Shown here: positions 7,829-17,194 of the stretch, one piece after another
Numbering within the stretch: position 1 is the stretch's first letter
Layout: the number at the start of each line of letters is the position of its first letter
Source: Thiocapsa imhoffii
GTDB lineage: Bacteria > Pseudomonadota > Gammaproteobacteria > Chromatiales > Chromatiaceae
DNA length: 64,000 bases
NCBI RefSeq assembly: GCF_016583985.1
Contig: NZ_NRSD01000017.1
Location: 1-64,000, forward strand
Direction: 5' to 3'
The notes under the pieces: generated by a model
The model's database searches: none
Told to the model about the DNA's origin: nothing
What the model saw: the letters and a program-made list of their open reading frames with translations, nothing else
Made by a program: the position numbers and the translations under genes

Positions 7829-7836
7829 AGCCCGAC
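7819..7836. repeat. REP-like 18-bp palindrome
   Basis: GTTGGGCT-GA-AGCCCGAC is an 8-bp inverted repeat with one mismatch and a 2-bp centre. Palindromes of the form GTCGGGCT..AGCCCGAC occur as dispersed repeats in many Gammaproteobacteria (from memory, not searched). It ends the toxin remnant. Confidence 0.6.
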
Positions 7837-7869
7837 CCACTCTTGGGATGCGGTTTCCTGGAAATCGCC

Positions 7870-8427
7870 CTAGGCGCCTGAGGGCGAGAGGCGTTCGGCG
7901 AGTGTCTCGTGGCCGGCGGCGCGCGCGTGCTCGGCAGGTGTGAGCCCATCGAAGTCCTTGAGGGTGCGGTCGGCTCCCTGTTGCAGTAGCAGCTCGACGG
8001 TCTCGACATGGCCCTTGCCGGCGGCCCAGCCGAGCGCCGTCCATCCCTTGGTGGCCTCTTGATGATCGATCATGGCGCCGTGCTCAAGGAGGGTCGCGAC
8101 GATGGCGGCATGATTGTTCGACGCGGCCAACATCATGGCTGTGTAGCCGCCGTTGTCCTGGGCATCGATCGCGGCGCCGGCGTCGAGCAGACGCGCCACG
8201 ACTGGTGCATGTCCTTGGAGCGCGGCCTTCATCAAGGGTGTCCAGTCGCAGCTGTCGCGGACATTGACCTGGGTATTGGGTTTCAGCAGCGCGTTTAAGG
8301 CCGTGAGATCACCGCGCTCAGCGATCTCGAGCAGGGCCTCAGTGTGTTCTTCCGAAGAACCAGAGGGTTGACAGGCGCTGAGCAGCAGAGTCAACACGGG
8401 AATAAGGAGCAGCAGGGTTTTGTTCAT
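7870..8427 (-). CDS. Ankyrin-repeat lipoprotein
   Basis: A 185-residue protein with a lipoprotein signal (MNKTLLLLIPVLTLLLSAC, lipobox LSAC) followed by four to five ankyrin repeats: the ERGDLTALNALLKPN unit, then repeats of the form GWTPLMKAALQGHAPVVARLLDAGA. It should be lipid-anchored facing the periplasm and act in protein binding; the partner is unknown. Periplasmic ankyrin proteins often lie next to catalase or stress genes, but none is here. The ATG at 8427 is chosen because it gives the lipoprotein signal; an upstream in-frame start at 8511 would bury it. Confidence 0.85.
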   Translation of the reverse strand: MNKTLLLLIPVLTLLLSACQPSGSSEEHTEALLEIAERGDLTALNALLKPNTQVNVRDSCDWTPLMKAALQGHAPVVARLLDAGAAIDAQDNGGYTAMMLAASNNHAAIVATLLEHGAMIDHQEATKGWTALGWAAGKGHVETVELLLQQGADRTLKDFDGLTPAEHARAAGHETLAERLSPSGA

Positions 8428-8586
8428 GATCCTGCATTGTCCGGTTGACTCGGATCCTTGCCAATGCGAATCAACAATCGTGCCGCGCGATCGGGGGTCC
8501 GCGGAGTACATCCGCTCGGGCGTGGACTGCCGCGGTTGGGTGAGGTCTTGGTGGCTGCGCGCTGGTCGAGGAGACGCTTGCGGCGG

Positions 8587-9960
8587 TCACAGGAAGGTCA
8601 CGTCGACCTGGAACAGACGTTCGACCTCGGCGATGCGCGCCTTGTCCTGGAGGAAGAGGATGAGATGGTCCTCGGGCTCGATGACGGTGTCATGGTGCGC
8701 CATCAGTACCTGCTCGCCGCGCACGATGGCCCCGATGTTGGCCCCCTTGGGGAGGTTGATGCGCTCGATGCTGCGGCCGATGACCTTACTGGATTTGGCA
8801 TCGCCGTGCGCGATCGCCTCAATGGCCTCTGCCGCCCCGCGTCGCAGCGAATGAACCATCACCACATCGCCGCGGCGGATGTGCTTGAGTAAGCTCCCGA
8901 TGGTGGCCTGCTGCGGGGAGATGGCGATGTCGATGGCACCGGATTGCACCAGATCGACATAGGACGGGCGGTTGATCAGGGCCATGACCTTGTTTGCGCC
9001 AAGCCGTTTGGCCAGCATGGCGGAGAGGATGTTGGCCTCGTCGTCGTCGGTGACCGCGCAGAAGACATCCGTGTTCTCGATATTCTCTTCGCGCAATAGG
9101 TCGCGGTCCGCGGCATCGCCGTGCAGCACGATCGTCTTCTCAAGGTTCTCCGCGATCCGTTTGCAGCGGGCCAGATCACGCTCGATGATCTTGACCCGAT
9201 AGCGCTGTTCCAAGGCGCCCGCGAGCCGGGTGCCGATGTTGCCTCCGCCGGCGAGGATGATGCGTTTGTAGGGGCGGTCGAGCCGTCTGAGTTCGCCCAT
9301 GACGGCGCGGATGTGCTTGGGCGCGGCGACGAAGAAGATCTCATCATCGGCCTCGATCACGGTGTCGCCGCGGGGTTCGATCGCGCGGTCCTGGCGATAG
9401 ATGGCCGCGACCCGCGCCTCCACATTGGGCATGTGGACGTTGAGCGTGCGGAGCTCGTGCCCTACCAGCATTCCACCATAATAGGCCCTGACCGCGACCA
9501 AACGGATGCGCCCACCGGCGAAATCCAGCACCTGGAGGGTTCCGGGATTCTCGATCAGGCGCAGGATGTAGTCCGTGACCAAGGCCTCGGGGCTGATCGG
9601 CACATCGATCGGGAGGGCATCGGTTCCGAACAGCTTGGGTTGGTCGAGAAAACTCTGCGCCCGCACCCGGGCGATCTTGGTCGGGGTATGAAAGAGGGTA
9701 TAGGCGACCTGGCAGGCGACCATATTGGTCTCGTCGCTGTTGGTCACCGCGATGATCATATCGGCGTCCTCCGCGCCGGCGCGCTGCAGCACATCGGGAT
9801 GGGCGCCGTGGCCGTCGATGGTGCGCAGGTCGAAGCGGTCCTGCAGTTCGCGCAGGAGTTCAGGATTGTGGTCGACGACGGTGATGTCGTTGGATTCGCT
9901 GACGAGGTTGGCCGCGACCGATGTGCCGACCTGCCCGGCGCCGAGGATGATGATCTTCAT
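8587..9960 (-). CDS. trkA: Trk system potassium uptake regulator TrkA
   Basis: A 457-residue cytoplasmic protein with two tandem RCK modules. Each has a Rossmann NAD-binding domain ([20 protein letters not shown] at residue 1 and [18 protein letters not shown] near residue 234) followed by a TrkA-C domain. It gates the TrkH/TrkG K+ channel; no trkH is in the window. The gene is 19 bp downstream of ntrX on the same strand, an arrangement common in Gammaproteobacteria, and is probably the last gene of the def-to-trkA run. Confidence 0.95.
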   Translation of the reverse strand: MKIIILGAGQVGTSVAANLVSESNDITVVDHNPELLRELQDRFDLRTIDGHGAHPDVLQRAGAEDADMIIAVTNSDETNMVACQVAYTLFHTPTKIARVRAQSFLDQPKLFGTDALPIDVPISPEALVTDYILRLIENPGTLQVLDFAGGRIRLVAVRAYYGGMLVGHELRTLNVHMPNVEARVAAIYRQDRAIEPRGDTVIEADDEIFFVAAPKHIRAVMGELRRLDRPYKRIILAGGGNIGTRLAGALEQRYRVKIIERDLARCKRIAENLEKTIVLHGDAADRDLLREENIENTDVFCAVTDDDEANILSAMLAKRLGANKVMALINRPSYVDLVQSGAIDIAISPQQATIGSLLKHIRRGDVVMVHSLRRGAAEAIEAIAHGDAKSSKVIGRSIERINLPKGANIGAIVRGEQVLMAHHDTVIEPEDHLILFLQDKARIAEVERLFQVDVTFL

Positions 9961-9979
9961 GGGATGGGCGCCATCGCCT

Positions 9980-11350
9980 TCAGCGCCGTTCCTTGATCTC
10001 GATGCCGAGCGATCTGAGCTTGCGATAGAGATGGGTGCGTTCCATGCCGGCCTCCTTCGCCATTTTGCTCACGTTGCCCACGTGCTTCTCGAGTTGATAG
10101 TCGAGATACGCCTTCTCGAATTGTTCACGAGCCTGGCGCAGCGGCTGATCGAACGACACCAGACCATCGAGGGGCTGTCCTAGGGAGGGCGGCGGGGCAC
10201 CGAGTGCCATCTCGACTTCTTGCTGGCTGATCTCGTCGCCCGCGCCCAGGATCAGCACCCGCTGCACCAGGTTCTTCAACTCTCGAACATTGCCCGGCCA
10301 ACTGTAGTTGCGCAGATAGTTCTGTGCGCCGACGCTGAAGCGTCGGTAGGGCAGGCGCTCGTGGGTGGCGAAATAATCCAAGTAGAAGTTCAGCAGGTCG
10401 GTGACGTCCTCGGCATGTTCGCGCAAGGGCGGGATGTTCAGTGGCACGACATTGAGATGGTAGAAGAGGTCCTCGCGAAAGCGCCCGGCGCGCACCTCGT
10501 CCTCGAGGTTGCGTTGGGACACGGCGACGATGCGCACGTCGATGCGCACCGGCTCGCTCCCGCCGACCCGAATGAATGACCCGGTATCGAGCGCGCCGAG
10601 GAGTTTCGCCTGCGCCTCCAATTCCATGTCGGCGACCTCATCGAGGAGCAGCGTGCCACCCGCGGCCTTTTCCAGACTGCCATAGTGGGTGTGCTCGCCG
10701 TCCTCGGTCCCGAACAGCTCACGCGCGGCATGACTGCCCGCGAGGGTCGAGACGCTGAGGTCCACGAAGGGGCGCTCGCGCCGCGCGCTTTGTGAGTGTA
10801 GATAGCGGGCGAAGGTCTCGCGTCCGCTGCCGGCCTCGCCGGTGATCAGCACCCAGGTGTCGTGTTGGGCGATGCGCTTGACCTGTTCGCGCAGCCGTTG
10901 CAGGGTCGCACTGCGCCCGACCGGCTCACTGACCTGAGGGGTGCGGCGACGCAGACCGATGTTCTCTTTCTGGAGTTTGTCTGCTTCCAGGGCGCGCTCG
11001 ATGGTGAGCAGGAGCTTTGCCATCGACAGCGGTTTCTCAAGGAAATCGTAGGCGCCGAGTCGGGTCGCCTCCACCGCGGTCTCAACGGTACCATGTCCGG
11101 ACATCATGATGACGGGGCAGGGGAGGCCGTCTTCCTCCTCCGACCACTCGCGCAGCAGGGTGATGCCATCGAGATCAGGCATCCAGATGTCGAGGAGGAT
11201 GAGGTCGGGCCGGCGGTCACGCAGCGCGTGGCGCGCGGTCTCGCCGTTCTGCGCGCTGACGACGGTGTAGCCTTCATCCTCCAGGATCTCCTGGACCAGT
11301 CCTCTGATGTCAGGCTCGTCGTCGACCACCAAGACGTGTGTTGCGCTCAT
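9980..11350 (-). CDS. ntrX: NtrX-like response regulator with degenerate sigma-54 motifs
   Basis: A 456-residue protein: receiver domain (phospho-acceptor Asp54 in [12 protein letters not shown]), AAA+ central domain and C-terminal Fis-type helix-turn-helix ([22 protein letters not shown]). It is paired with an NtrY-like kinase 3 bp upstream, so it is the cognate regulator. Two key motifs differ from sigma-54 activators: the Walker A reads GEAGSGRE (171-178) with arginine instead of lysine, and the GAFTGA loop is replaced around residues 215-224 ([14 protein letters not shown]). NtrX proteins are known to be divergent here, so it may act as a DNA-binding regulator without sigma-54 remodelling. 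Confidence 0.9.
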   Translation of the reverse strand: MSATHVLVVDDEPDIRGLVQEILEDEGYTVVSAQNGETARHALRDRRPDLILLDIWMPDLDGITLLREWSEEEDGLPCPVIMMSGHGTVETAVEATRLGAYDFLEKPLSMAKLLLTIERALEADKLQKENIGLRRRTPQVSEPVGRSATLQRLREQVKRIAQHDTWVLITGEAGSGRETFARYLHSQSARRERPFVDLSVSTLAGSHAARELFGTEDGEHTHYGSLEKAAGGTLLLDEVADMELEAQAKLLGALDTGSFIRVGGSEPVRIDVRIVAVSQRNLEDEVRAGRFREDLFYHLNVVPLNIPPLREHAEDVTDLLNFYLDYFATHERLPYRRFSVGAQNYLRNYSWPGNVRELKNLVQRVLILGAGDEISQQEVEMALGAPPPSLGQPLDGLVSFDQPLRQAREQFEKAYLDYQLEKHVGNVSKMAKEAGMERTHLYRKLRSLGIEIKERR

Positions 11351-11353
11351 AGC

Positions 11354-13537
11354 TTATTCGTCCTGTCCTCGGGTGTCGGCCACGGGCCGCGTCTCCTGCC
11401 GAATCGGCAGATGGATTCGGATCATGGCGCCATGGCCGGTGTTCTCGACCTTGATCAGACCGCGATGCTCCTCGACGATCTTCTTCACGATCGCCAGCCC
11501 CAGACCGGTGCCCTTCGCCTTGGTCGTGACATAGGGCTCGAACAGGCGCTCGAGCAGCCGTTCCTCGAATCCCGGCCCATTATCGCGCACCCGCAATTCG
11601 ACCCAGTTGCGCCCGGTCTCGTTCGCCATCACCTCGGTTGTGACGGCGATCGTGGCATCGGCACGACCGTCGAGGGCCTCCTGGGCATTCTTAATCAGAT
11701 TATGCACCACCTGGCGCAACCGCAATGGGTCACCACTCACTTGCACGCCAGCGGCCCCCAAGGTGCTCTGGATCGCGCCGGCACCGGCACTGCGATAGAG
11801 ATCGAGAACCTCTTGCACGAGTCGGTCCAACTCGAGGGGTTCGGCGTGCATGCGAGGGGCCCGGGCATAATCGGAGAAATCATTGACCATCGATTTCATC
11901 GCCTCGACCTGTTGCACAATGGTCCGGGTCGAGCGGTCGATCACCTTCGCGTCGGTCTCGTCGGCCTTGGCGAGCAATTTGTGGCGCAGTCGCTCGGCGG
12001 ACAGTTGGATCGGGGTCAAGGGGTTTTTGATCTCGTGGGCGAGGCGGCGCGCGACCTCGCCCCAAGCGGCATTGCGTTGGGCCGTGATGAGCGAGGTGAT
12101 GTCGTCGAAGACCACGACATGGCCGCGTTGGTCGTTCTCCGGGAGCGGCAGCGGGCTGCCGCGACACATCAGGGTCTGACGGGTCTCGCCGCGATCGAGT
12201 TCCACCTCGGCGCGCCAATCCTGGGCGGCCGCAAGATGGCGGCGCACGGTGTCGGTCCAGGGGGCCAGCCAGGGTAGTTCGCGCTCGATGCGGGCCAATT
12301 CTGGTTGCTCGTCTCCCGCATAGGGCAGCGTCAGGATCTGGCGCGCGGCGGGGTTGGCGGTGCGCAAGCATTGCTCGGCGTCGAAGGCGACGACGCCGGA
12401 GGAGAGTCGCCCGAGCACCGTCTCCAGATAGTTACGCTGGGCTTCGACCTCCTGTTGACTGCGCGCCGCGGCATCACGCGCGCTGGCGATGCGGCGGGTC
12501 ATGGCGTTGAAGGAGGCCACCAGGAAGGCCAATTCGTCGTCCTGCTTGGGCAGCGGGAGCTGTTGTTCGTAGTCGCCGTCGGCGATTGCCCGCGTCCCGC
12601 GTGCGATGTCCGCCACCGGGGCGACCAGACGCCGTGAGGTGTGGAAGGCCGCGATCACCGCCGCCATCACCCCGAACAGCAGCACCAGCGAGAGCGTGAG
12701 CGAGAAGCTGAATTTCAGGGATTGGCGCAGATAGGCCAGTTCGGTGTAGCGGTTGTAGGCGTCCTCGAGCCGTTCGGACAACTCGGTGATGCGCGCCGAG
12801 GTCGGGAAGATCGCCTGCATCTGCATGCCCCGTCCGCGTGGGTCCATGACCAGCACGCGGATGACTAACTCACCGCCGAGTTCGCTCTCGATGCCCACAT
12901 AGTTGTTGCCGGCCCGGACCCCCTGTTGGATCTCGCGCTCGGCCTGATTGGGAACGAGTTTCGTGGGGTCTTCGTTGGCATTGCCGAGCACCTGGCCGTT
13001 CTGTCCGTAGACGGTCAATTCGATCGCGCCGGCTTGGCGTCTGAGCGCATTGAGACTGAGCGCGATGGCGGTCGAGGAGCGGTCCTCGATGCCCGCGAGC
13101 AATTGTTCGGTGTAGCGCGAGAGCACCCGCTGATTGAGATCGAGCGAGGCCTGGTTCAGGACCAGTGCGTCCTGCATGGCCTGACCGATCTCGACGTCGA
13201 ACCAACTGTCGATGCCGCGCAGCAGGAAACCGAGTGAAAAATAATAGACCACGCCGACTGGCAAGAGCGAAATCATCACAAATAACAGTAGGATGCGACC
13301 GGTTAGGCGTGATCCGGCCACCTGCTGGCGATAGCGGCGCGCCAGCTTCACGATGTTCACTGCCACGAGGATGGCGAGGATGGAGAGCCCGGCGAAGACC
13401 ACTGAGAGCAGGGGCACGAAGGCGCGGCTCAGGGTCTCGGAATTCTCCACGGCATCGCGCATCAGCACGAGGACGACAAACAACGCCAGGATCAGCACCG
13501 CAACCGGCAGGGCCCCGAGTCCACGCAGACGGCTCAT
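11354..13537 (-). CDS. ntrY: NtrY-like membrane sensor histidine kinase
   Basis: A 727-residue inner-membrane kinase: three N-terminal hydrophobic segments (about 10-27, 42-63, 82-105), a large periplasmic sensor region to about residue 270, a further membrane segment (275-298), HAMP (about 300-355), a PAS region (370-490), a HisKA phospho-acceptor at His501 in ARRLAHEIKNPLTPIQLS, and a HATPase domain (N, G1 and G2 boxes: NLIKNAQEAL, VRDNGPGF, GTGLGLAIVKK). It should phosphorylate the adjacent NtrX. The start at 13537 overlaps the DUF4390 stop in an ATGA junction, indicating translational coupling, so it is preferred to an in-frame start at 13579. Confidence 0.93.
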   Translation of the reverse strand: MSRLRGLGALPVAVLILALFVVLVLMRDAVENSETLSRAFVPLLSVVFAGLSILAILVAVNIVKLARRYRQQVAGSRLTGRILLLFVMISLLPVGVVYYFSLGFLLRGIDSWFDVEIGQAMQDALVLNQASLDLNQRVLSRYTEQLLAGIEDRSSTAIALSLNALRRQAGAIELTVYGQNGQVLGNANEDPTKLVPNQAEREIQQGVRAGNNYVGIESELGGELVIRVLVMDPRGRGMQMQAIFPTSARITELSERLEDAYNRYTELAYLRQSLKFSFSLTLSLVLLFGVMAAVIAAFHTSRRLVAPVADIARGTRAIADGDYEQQLPLPKQDDELAFLVASFNAMTRRIASARDAAARSQQEVEAQRNYLETVLGRLSSGVVAFDAEQCLRTANPAARQILTLPYAGDEQPELARIERELPWLAPWTDTVRRHLAAAQDWRAEVELDRGETRQTLMCRGSPLPLPENDQRGHVVVFDDITSLITAQRNAAWGEVARRLAHEIKNPLTPIQLSAERLRHKLLAKADETDAKVIDRSTRTIVQQVEAMKSMVNDFSDYARAPRMHAEPLELDRLVQEVLDLYRSAGAGAIQSTLGAAGVQVSGDPLRLRQVVHNLIKNAQEALDGRADATIAVTTEVMANETGRNWVELRVRDNGPGFEERLLERLFEPYVTTKAKGTGLGLAIVKKIVEEHRGLIKVENTGHGAMIRIHLPIRQETRPVADTRGQDE

Positions 13538-14121
13538 GGTCGTAACGGCCACTTCGTCCACCCGCTGGTGAGTTTCCACGACGGTTTCAGATAGGCAATG
13601 GGTCGCAACGGCAGCGGCAAGGCCTCGATATCAAGGGAGGCGCGGAGCTGCAATTCATAATCCGTGTCCGGATCCAGGCTGCTGGCGCTCAACAGATTCA
13701 GATGCTTGATCTCCCCGAGCGCGCGAATGGCGGCGTCGCGACTGACGAAGCTGCGACCCTCGCTGCTCGGCAGGCGATAGACCTCGTAGCGTTCCGAGAG
13801 CGGCTTGTAGCGAATGGCATAGCGCAGTTGAAGGTCGAGCAGACTGTCCTCCCACAGCCAGGCCCCGGCGCGACGCACTTGGACGTGCAAGAGGATGGTC
13901 AGCGGGACGCCATTTTCGAGGGCCTCGAGGGCTTCGGTGCCGAAGTTCGTCTCCAGCGCGGCGTTCATGACGAGGATGCCGCTGACCAGACGGGTGTCGA
14001 CCTCCTCCACCTTGATGCTGCCCTTCTGGGCCAGCGCCGGCGTGGTCAGTCCCAGCAGGACCACCGCGCTCAGCATGAGCCGCAGGTGTTGCCAGCAGCG
14101 GAGGCTCCGTGCACTGATCAT
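13534..14121 (-). CDS. Exported DUF4390 protein
   Basis: A 195-residue DUF4390 protein with a cleavable signal peptide (LRLMLSAVVLLGLTTPALA). DUF4390 proteins are nearly always encoded between rsmB and ntrY, as here, but their function is unknown. Position suggests a periplasmic partner of the NtrY sensor domain (inference). It overlaps rsmB upstream and ntrY downstream through ATGA junctions, so all three should be translated from one message. A longer frame extends upstream into rsmB but is not supported. Confidence 0.88.
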   Translation of the reverse strand: MISARSLRCWQHLRLMLSAVVLLGLTTPALAQKGSIKVEEVDTRLVSGILVMNAALETNFGTEALEALENGVPLTILLHVQVRRAGAWLWEDSLLDLQLRYAIRYKPLSERYEVYRLPSSEGRSFVSRDAAIRALGEIKHLNLLSASSLDPDTDYELQLRASLDIEALPLPLRPIAYLKPSWKLTSGWTKWPLRP

Positions 14122-15500
14122 GACGCGACTTTGTCGATGAGTGCGAAATAGAAACCGTCGTTCGCCCCCGCCGCGGGCAGGAGTTGGCGACCGACCGTCC
14201 GGGCGATGCCCCAGGAGGCGTGGATGGGTCGTTCCCGGGCGTCCGTGTGTGCGGCGAGAAAGGCGCTGACGCGCGCCTCGTTCTCGTGCGCGAGCAGTGA
14301 GCAGGTCGTGTAGAGCAGCCGTCCGCCCGGTGCGAGCAGTGGCCAGGTGGCGCGCAGGATCTGGTCTTGGAGCGCGCTGAGCGCGGCGATGTCGGCATCG
14401 CGGCGCAACCATTTGATATCGGGGTGACGACGGATCACCCCGGTCGCGGAGCAGGGCACGTCGAGCAGGATGCGCTCGAAGGGGGGGGCGGCCCAGTCTC
14501 CCTCGGGTTGCGCGGCATCGGCGAGGATCACCTCGGCGCGCAATCCGAGGCGACTGAAGGTGTCGTGCAGCGATTGCAGCCGTTGCGGGGAATGGTCGAT
14601 GGCCACCAACTCGAGCCGATTCGCGGCACGCTCCAGGATGCTCGCCGCTTTCCCCCCGGGGGCCGCGCAGGCATCGAGGACGCGCGTGCCGGGCGCGGCA
14701 TCGAGCAGCTCGGCGGCCCGTTGCGCGCCCCCATCCTGCACGGACACCAGACCACGATCGAAGCCGGGTAGCGCCGAGGTGGGGCAGGGGCGTGCGAGTG
14801 TCAGTCCCTGAGGACAATCGGGGATCGGGTGGGCCGGCAGACCGGCCGTGGCCAGCAGCGCCTGATAGGCCTCACGATCCGTGCGCAGCGGGTTCACTCG
14901 CAGGCTCATGGGTGCCCGCCCGTTGCTGATCCGCACCAACTCCTGCCAGTGTTCGGGCCAGTCCTGGCGCAGCCGCGCGAGCAGCCACTCGGGGAACAGC
15001 CATTGCACCGCCGGCTCACGCGCGACCGCGGCGAGGAGGGGCTCGCGTTCGCGCAGAAAGCGACGCAAGAGGGCGTTCACGAGCGCGGCCTGGTGCGGTT
15101 TGCCGATCAGACGACTCGCCTCGACGGTGGCGGCGACCGCGGCATGCGCGGGCGTGTCCATCGCAATGAGTTGATAGAGACCGACCAGAATGAGGCACTC
15201 GAGGATCTGATCGCCAGGCTTCACGGGATGCTTCAGCAGTCGCGCGACCAACGCCTCAAGCTGTGGCAGCGTGCGCACGGATCCGTAGACCATCTCGTGG
15301 GTCAGGGCGCGATCGGCTGGGTTCGGATCGCCGATCCCGCTGGTCTCGAGCACGCGCGTCAGGGATTGGCCCTGGCCACGCACGGCATGCAGTGCTCGCG
15401 CCGCGGTGGCGCGCGGTGTGGCACCGATCGGGTGGCGCGTCGCTGGCCTGTTCCGCGTCCGGGCCTCAGCCAAGCCGGGCGCCATCCAGTGAGCGGGCAT
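14118..15500 (-). CDS. rsmB: 16S rRNA m5C967 methyltransferase RsmB
   Basis: A 460-residue RsmB: N-terminal NusB-like RNA-binding domain (about residues 30-155, TAARALHAVRGQGQSL onward) and C-terminal SAM-dependent methyltransferase domain (VLDACAAPGGKAASIL for SAM binding; catalytic cysteines in LLDVPCSATG and LLYTTCSLL). It methylates cytosine 967 of 16S rRNA. The chosen start overlaps the end of fmt by 35 bp; a second ATG at 15485 is also possible. It lies in the conserved def-fmt-rsmB order and is coupled to DUF4390 downstream. Confidence 0.95.
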   Translation of the reverse strand: MPAHWMAPGLAEARTRNRPATRHPIGATPRATAARALHAVRGQGQSLTRVLETSGIGDPNPADRALTHEMVYGSVRTLPQLEALVARLLKHPVKPGDQILECLILVGLYQLIAMDTPAHAAVAATVEASRLIGKPHQAALVNALLRRFLREREPLLAAVAREPAVQWLFPEWLLARLRQDWPEHWQELVRISNGRAPMSLRVNPLRTDREAYQALLATAGLPAHPIPDCPQGLTLARPCPTSALPGFDRGLVSVQDGGAQRAAELLDAAPGTRVLDACAAPGGKAASILERAANRLELVAIDHSPQRLQSLHDTFSRLGLRAEVILADAAQPEGDWAAPPFERILLDVPCSATGVIRRHPDIKWLRRDADIAALSALQDQILRATWPLLAPGGRLLYTTCSLLAHENEARVSAFLAAHTDARERPIHASWGIARTVGRQLLPAAGANDGFYFALIDKVAS

Positions 15501-16437
15501 TGAGGAAATCCGCCGCGCTCATCACGCGTTTGCCCGTGGGTTGCAGACGCAGCACGCGCAGTGTGCCGTGCGTGGTGGCGACCTCGATGCCGGCCTTGCC
15601 GAACCCGACGACGGTTCCAGGCGGGGCATCTGGCGGTTGCTCGGGTTCGGGGACGGCCTCCCAGATGCGCAGGGTTTCGGCCCCCAGTCGTGTCTCGGCG
15701 ACGGGCCAGGGATTGAAGGCCCGCACCGCGCGCGCGATCTGTTCGGCGGGCTGGGCCCAGTCGATGCGCGCCTCGTCCTTGGTGAGTTTGTGGGCATAGG
15801 TGATCTGATCCGAGCAATCCTGGTCCGTGGGACACTGGGGTTCGGCACGGGCCGATCCATCGAGGATGCCGGGTAAGGCGGCGAGCAGTGCGTCCGCGCC
15901 GAGGATGGCGAGTCGATCGTGTAGGGTGGCGGCGGTGTCCCGCGGCGCGATCGGCGTGCCGCGGCGATGATAGACGGGACCGGTGTCGAGGCCGGCCTCC
16001 ATCTGCATGATGCAGACACCGGTTTCCTGATCGTCGGCGAGGATGGCACGTTGGATCGGCGCCGCCCCACGCCATCGTGGCAGCAGGGAGGCGTGTACAT
16101 TGACACAACCGCAACGGGGGGCCGCGAGCACCGCGACGGGGAGCAGCAGACCATAGGCGACGACAATCATCAGGTCGGCCGCGAAGGCCTCCAGTTCTCG
16201 AACGGCCGCGGGGTCCTGCTTCAGTCGCACCGGTTGTCTGATGGCGAGCCCGGCATCCTGAGCCAGCCGTTTGACAGGGCTCGCTTGCGGTTGACGACCC
16301 CGGCCGGCCGGGCGGTCCGGCTGGGTGTAGACGGCCAGGATCTCCAGCGGGAAGGCGTCCGCGGCCGCGAGCAGGGCGCGCAGGCTGGGGACCGCGAATT
16401 CAGGGGTCCCCGCGAACAGAATACGCACGGGCGTCAT
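15466..16437 (-). CDS. fmt: Methionyl-tRNA formyltransferase
   Basis: A 323-residue Fmt. The N-terminal formyl-transferase domain has ILFAGTPEFAVPSLRALL, the catalytic region NVHASLLPRWRGAAPIQRAI with the conserved Asn/His, and the downstream TGV(C)IMQMEAGLDTGPV pattern. The C-terminal OB-like tRNA-binding domain follows. It formylates Met-tRNAfMet for initiation. It lies downstream of def, 34 bp away, on the same strand, and overlaps rsmB. Confidence 0.96.
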   Translation of the reverse strand: MTPVRILFAGTPEFAVPSLRALLAAADAFPLEILAVYTQPDRPAGRGRQPQASPVKRLAQDAGLAIRQPVRLKQDPAAVRELEAFAADLMIVVAYGLLLPVAVLAAPRCGCVNVHASLLPRWRGAAPIQRAILADDQETGVCIMQMEAGLDTGPVYHRRGTPIAPRDTAATLHDRLAILGADALLAALPGILDGSARAEPQCPTDQDCSDQITYAHKLTKDEARIDWAQPAEQIARAVRAFNPWPVAETRLGAETLRIWEAVPEPEQPPDAPPGTVVGFGKAGIEVATTHGTLRVLRLQPTGKRVMSAADFLNARSLDGARLG

Positions 16438-16471
16438 GGCCGGTCAGCGGCGAGCGCGCCAGGGGCGCCCA

Positions 16472-17005
16472 TCAGGCCACCCCGCGCCGCGGCTCGGCAC
16501 TCTGGGCGCCGTGGCGTTGCTCCTTTTCGAGCTTGCGGCGAATGCGATGCCGTTTCAGCATCGAGATGTGGTCGACGAACAGCTTGCCGTCGAGGTGATC
16601 GATTTCATGCTGGATGCAGACAGCAAGGAGGCCGTCGGCGTCGAGCGTGAAGGGTTGGCCCTCCCGGTCGAGCGCCTGGACGCGCACGCGCTCGGCGCGG
16701 CGGACGGTCTCGAAGAAGCCGGGAACCGAGAGACAGCCCTCGTCCATCTCCTCCTCGCCGTCGCGGCTGAGGATTGCGGGGTTAATGAAGCAGAGCGGTG
16801 TGTCGTGGTGCTCCGAGACATCGATGACGACCACGCGCAGCGGGACGTTGACCTGGATCGCGGCGAGGCCGATGCCAGGCGCGGCATACATGGTCTCGAG
16901 CATGTCGTCGACGAGGCGTTGTACCTCCGCGTTGACCTGCTTGACCGCGGCGGCCTGACGTCGCAGACGGGGGTCGGGAAAGGTGAGGATATCGAGTTTG
17001 GCCAT
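16472..17005 (-). CDS. def: Peptide deformylase
   Basis: A 177-residue peptide deformylase with the three family motifs: [11 protein letters not shown] (motif 1), [13 protein letters not shown] (EGCLS, metal-ligand Cys) and the metal-binding HEIDH in [10 protein letters not shown]. It removes formyl groups from nascent proteins. The start at 17005 ([15 protein letters not shown]) matches the family; AGGAG lies about 15 bases upstream, rather far. It starts the leftward def-fmt-rsmB run and is divergent from the LysM gene. Confidence 0.96.
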   Translation of the reverse strand: MAKLDILTFPDPRLRRQAAAVKQVNAEVQRLVDDMLETMYAAPGIGLAAIQVNVPLRVVVIDVSEHHDTPLCFINPAILSRDGEEEMDEGCLSVPGFFETVRRAERVRVQALDREGQPFTLDADGLLAVCIQHEIDHLDGKLFVDHISMLKRHRIRRKLEKEQRHGAQSAEPRRGVA

Positions 17006-17194
17006 GGGTGTACGGAACGCTCCTGACGGGCGGTCGAGACGCGGACTCGGTCCGATCCGGGTGGCCGACTGGGGCGGCGACCCTGCGCCCATGTGGAAGA
17101 ATGCCGATCGCATGCGCTAGTATCGGCTATGACTGTGAATCTTACACCTTGAATCGGGGCGGGTGAATCCCGTTTCGAGCCTCCGGGAGCCCTG

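Noticed and set aside
13534..14817. 427-codon frame covering DUF4390 and part of rsmB
   Set aside because: The upstream portion is an arginine-rich antisense-like shadow of rsmB; the signal peptide and ATGA overlap fix the start at 14121.
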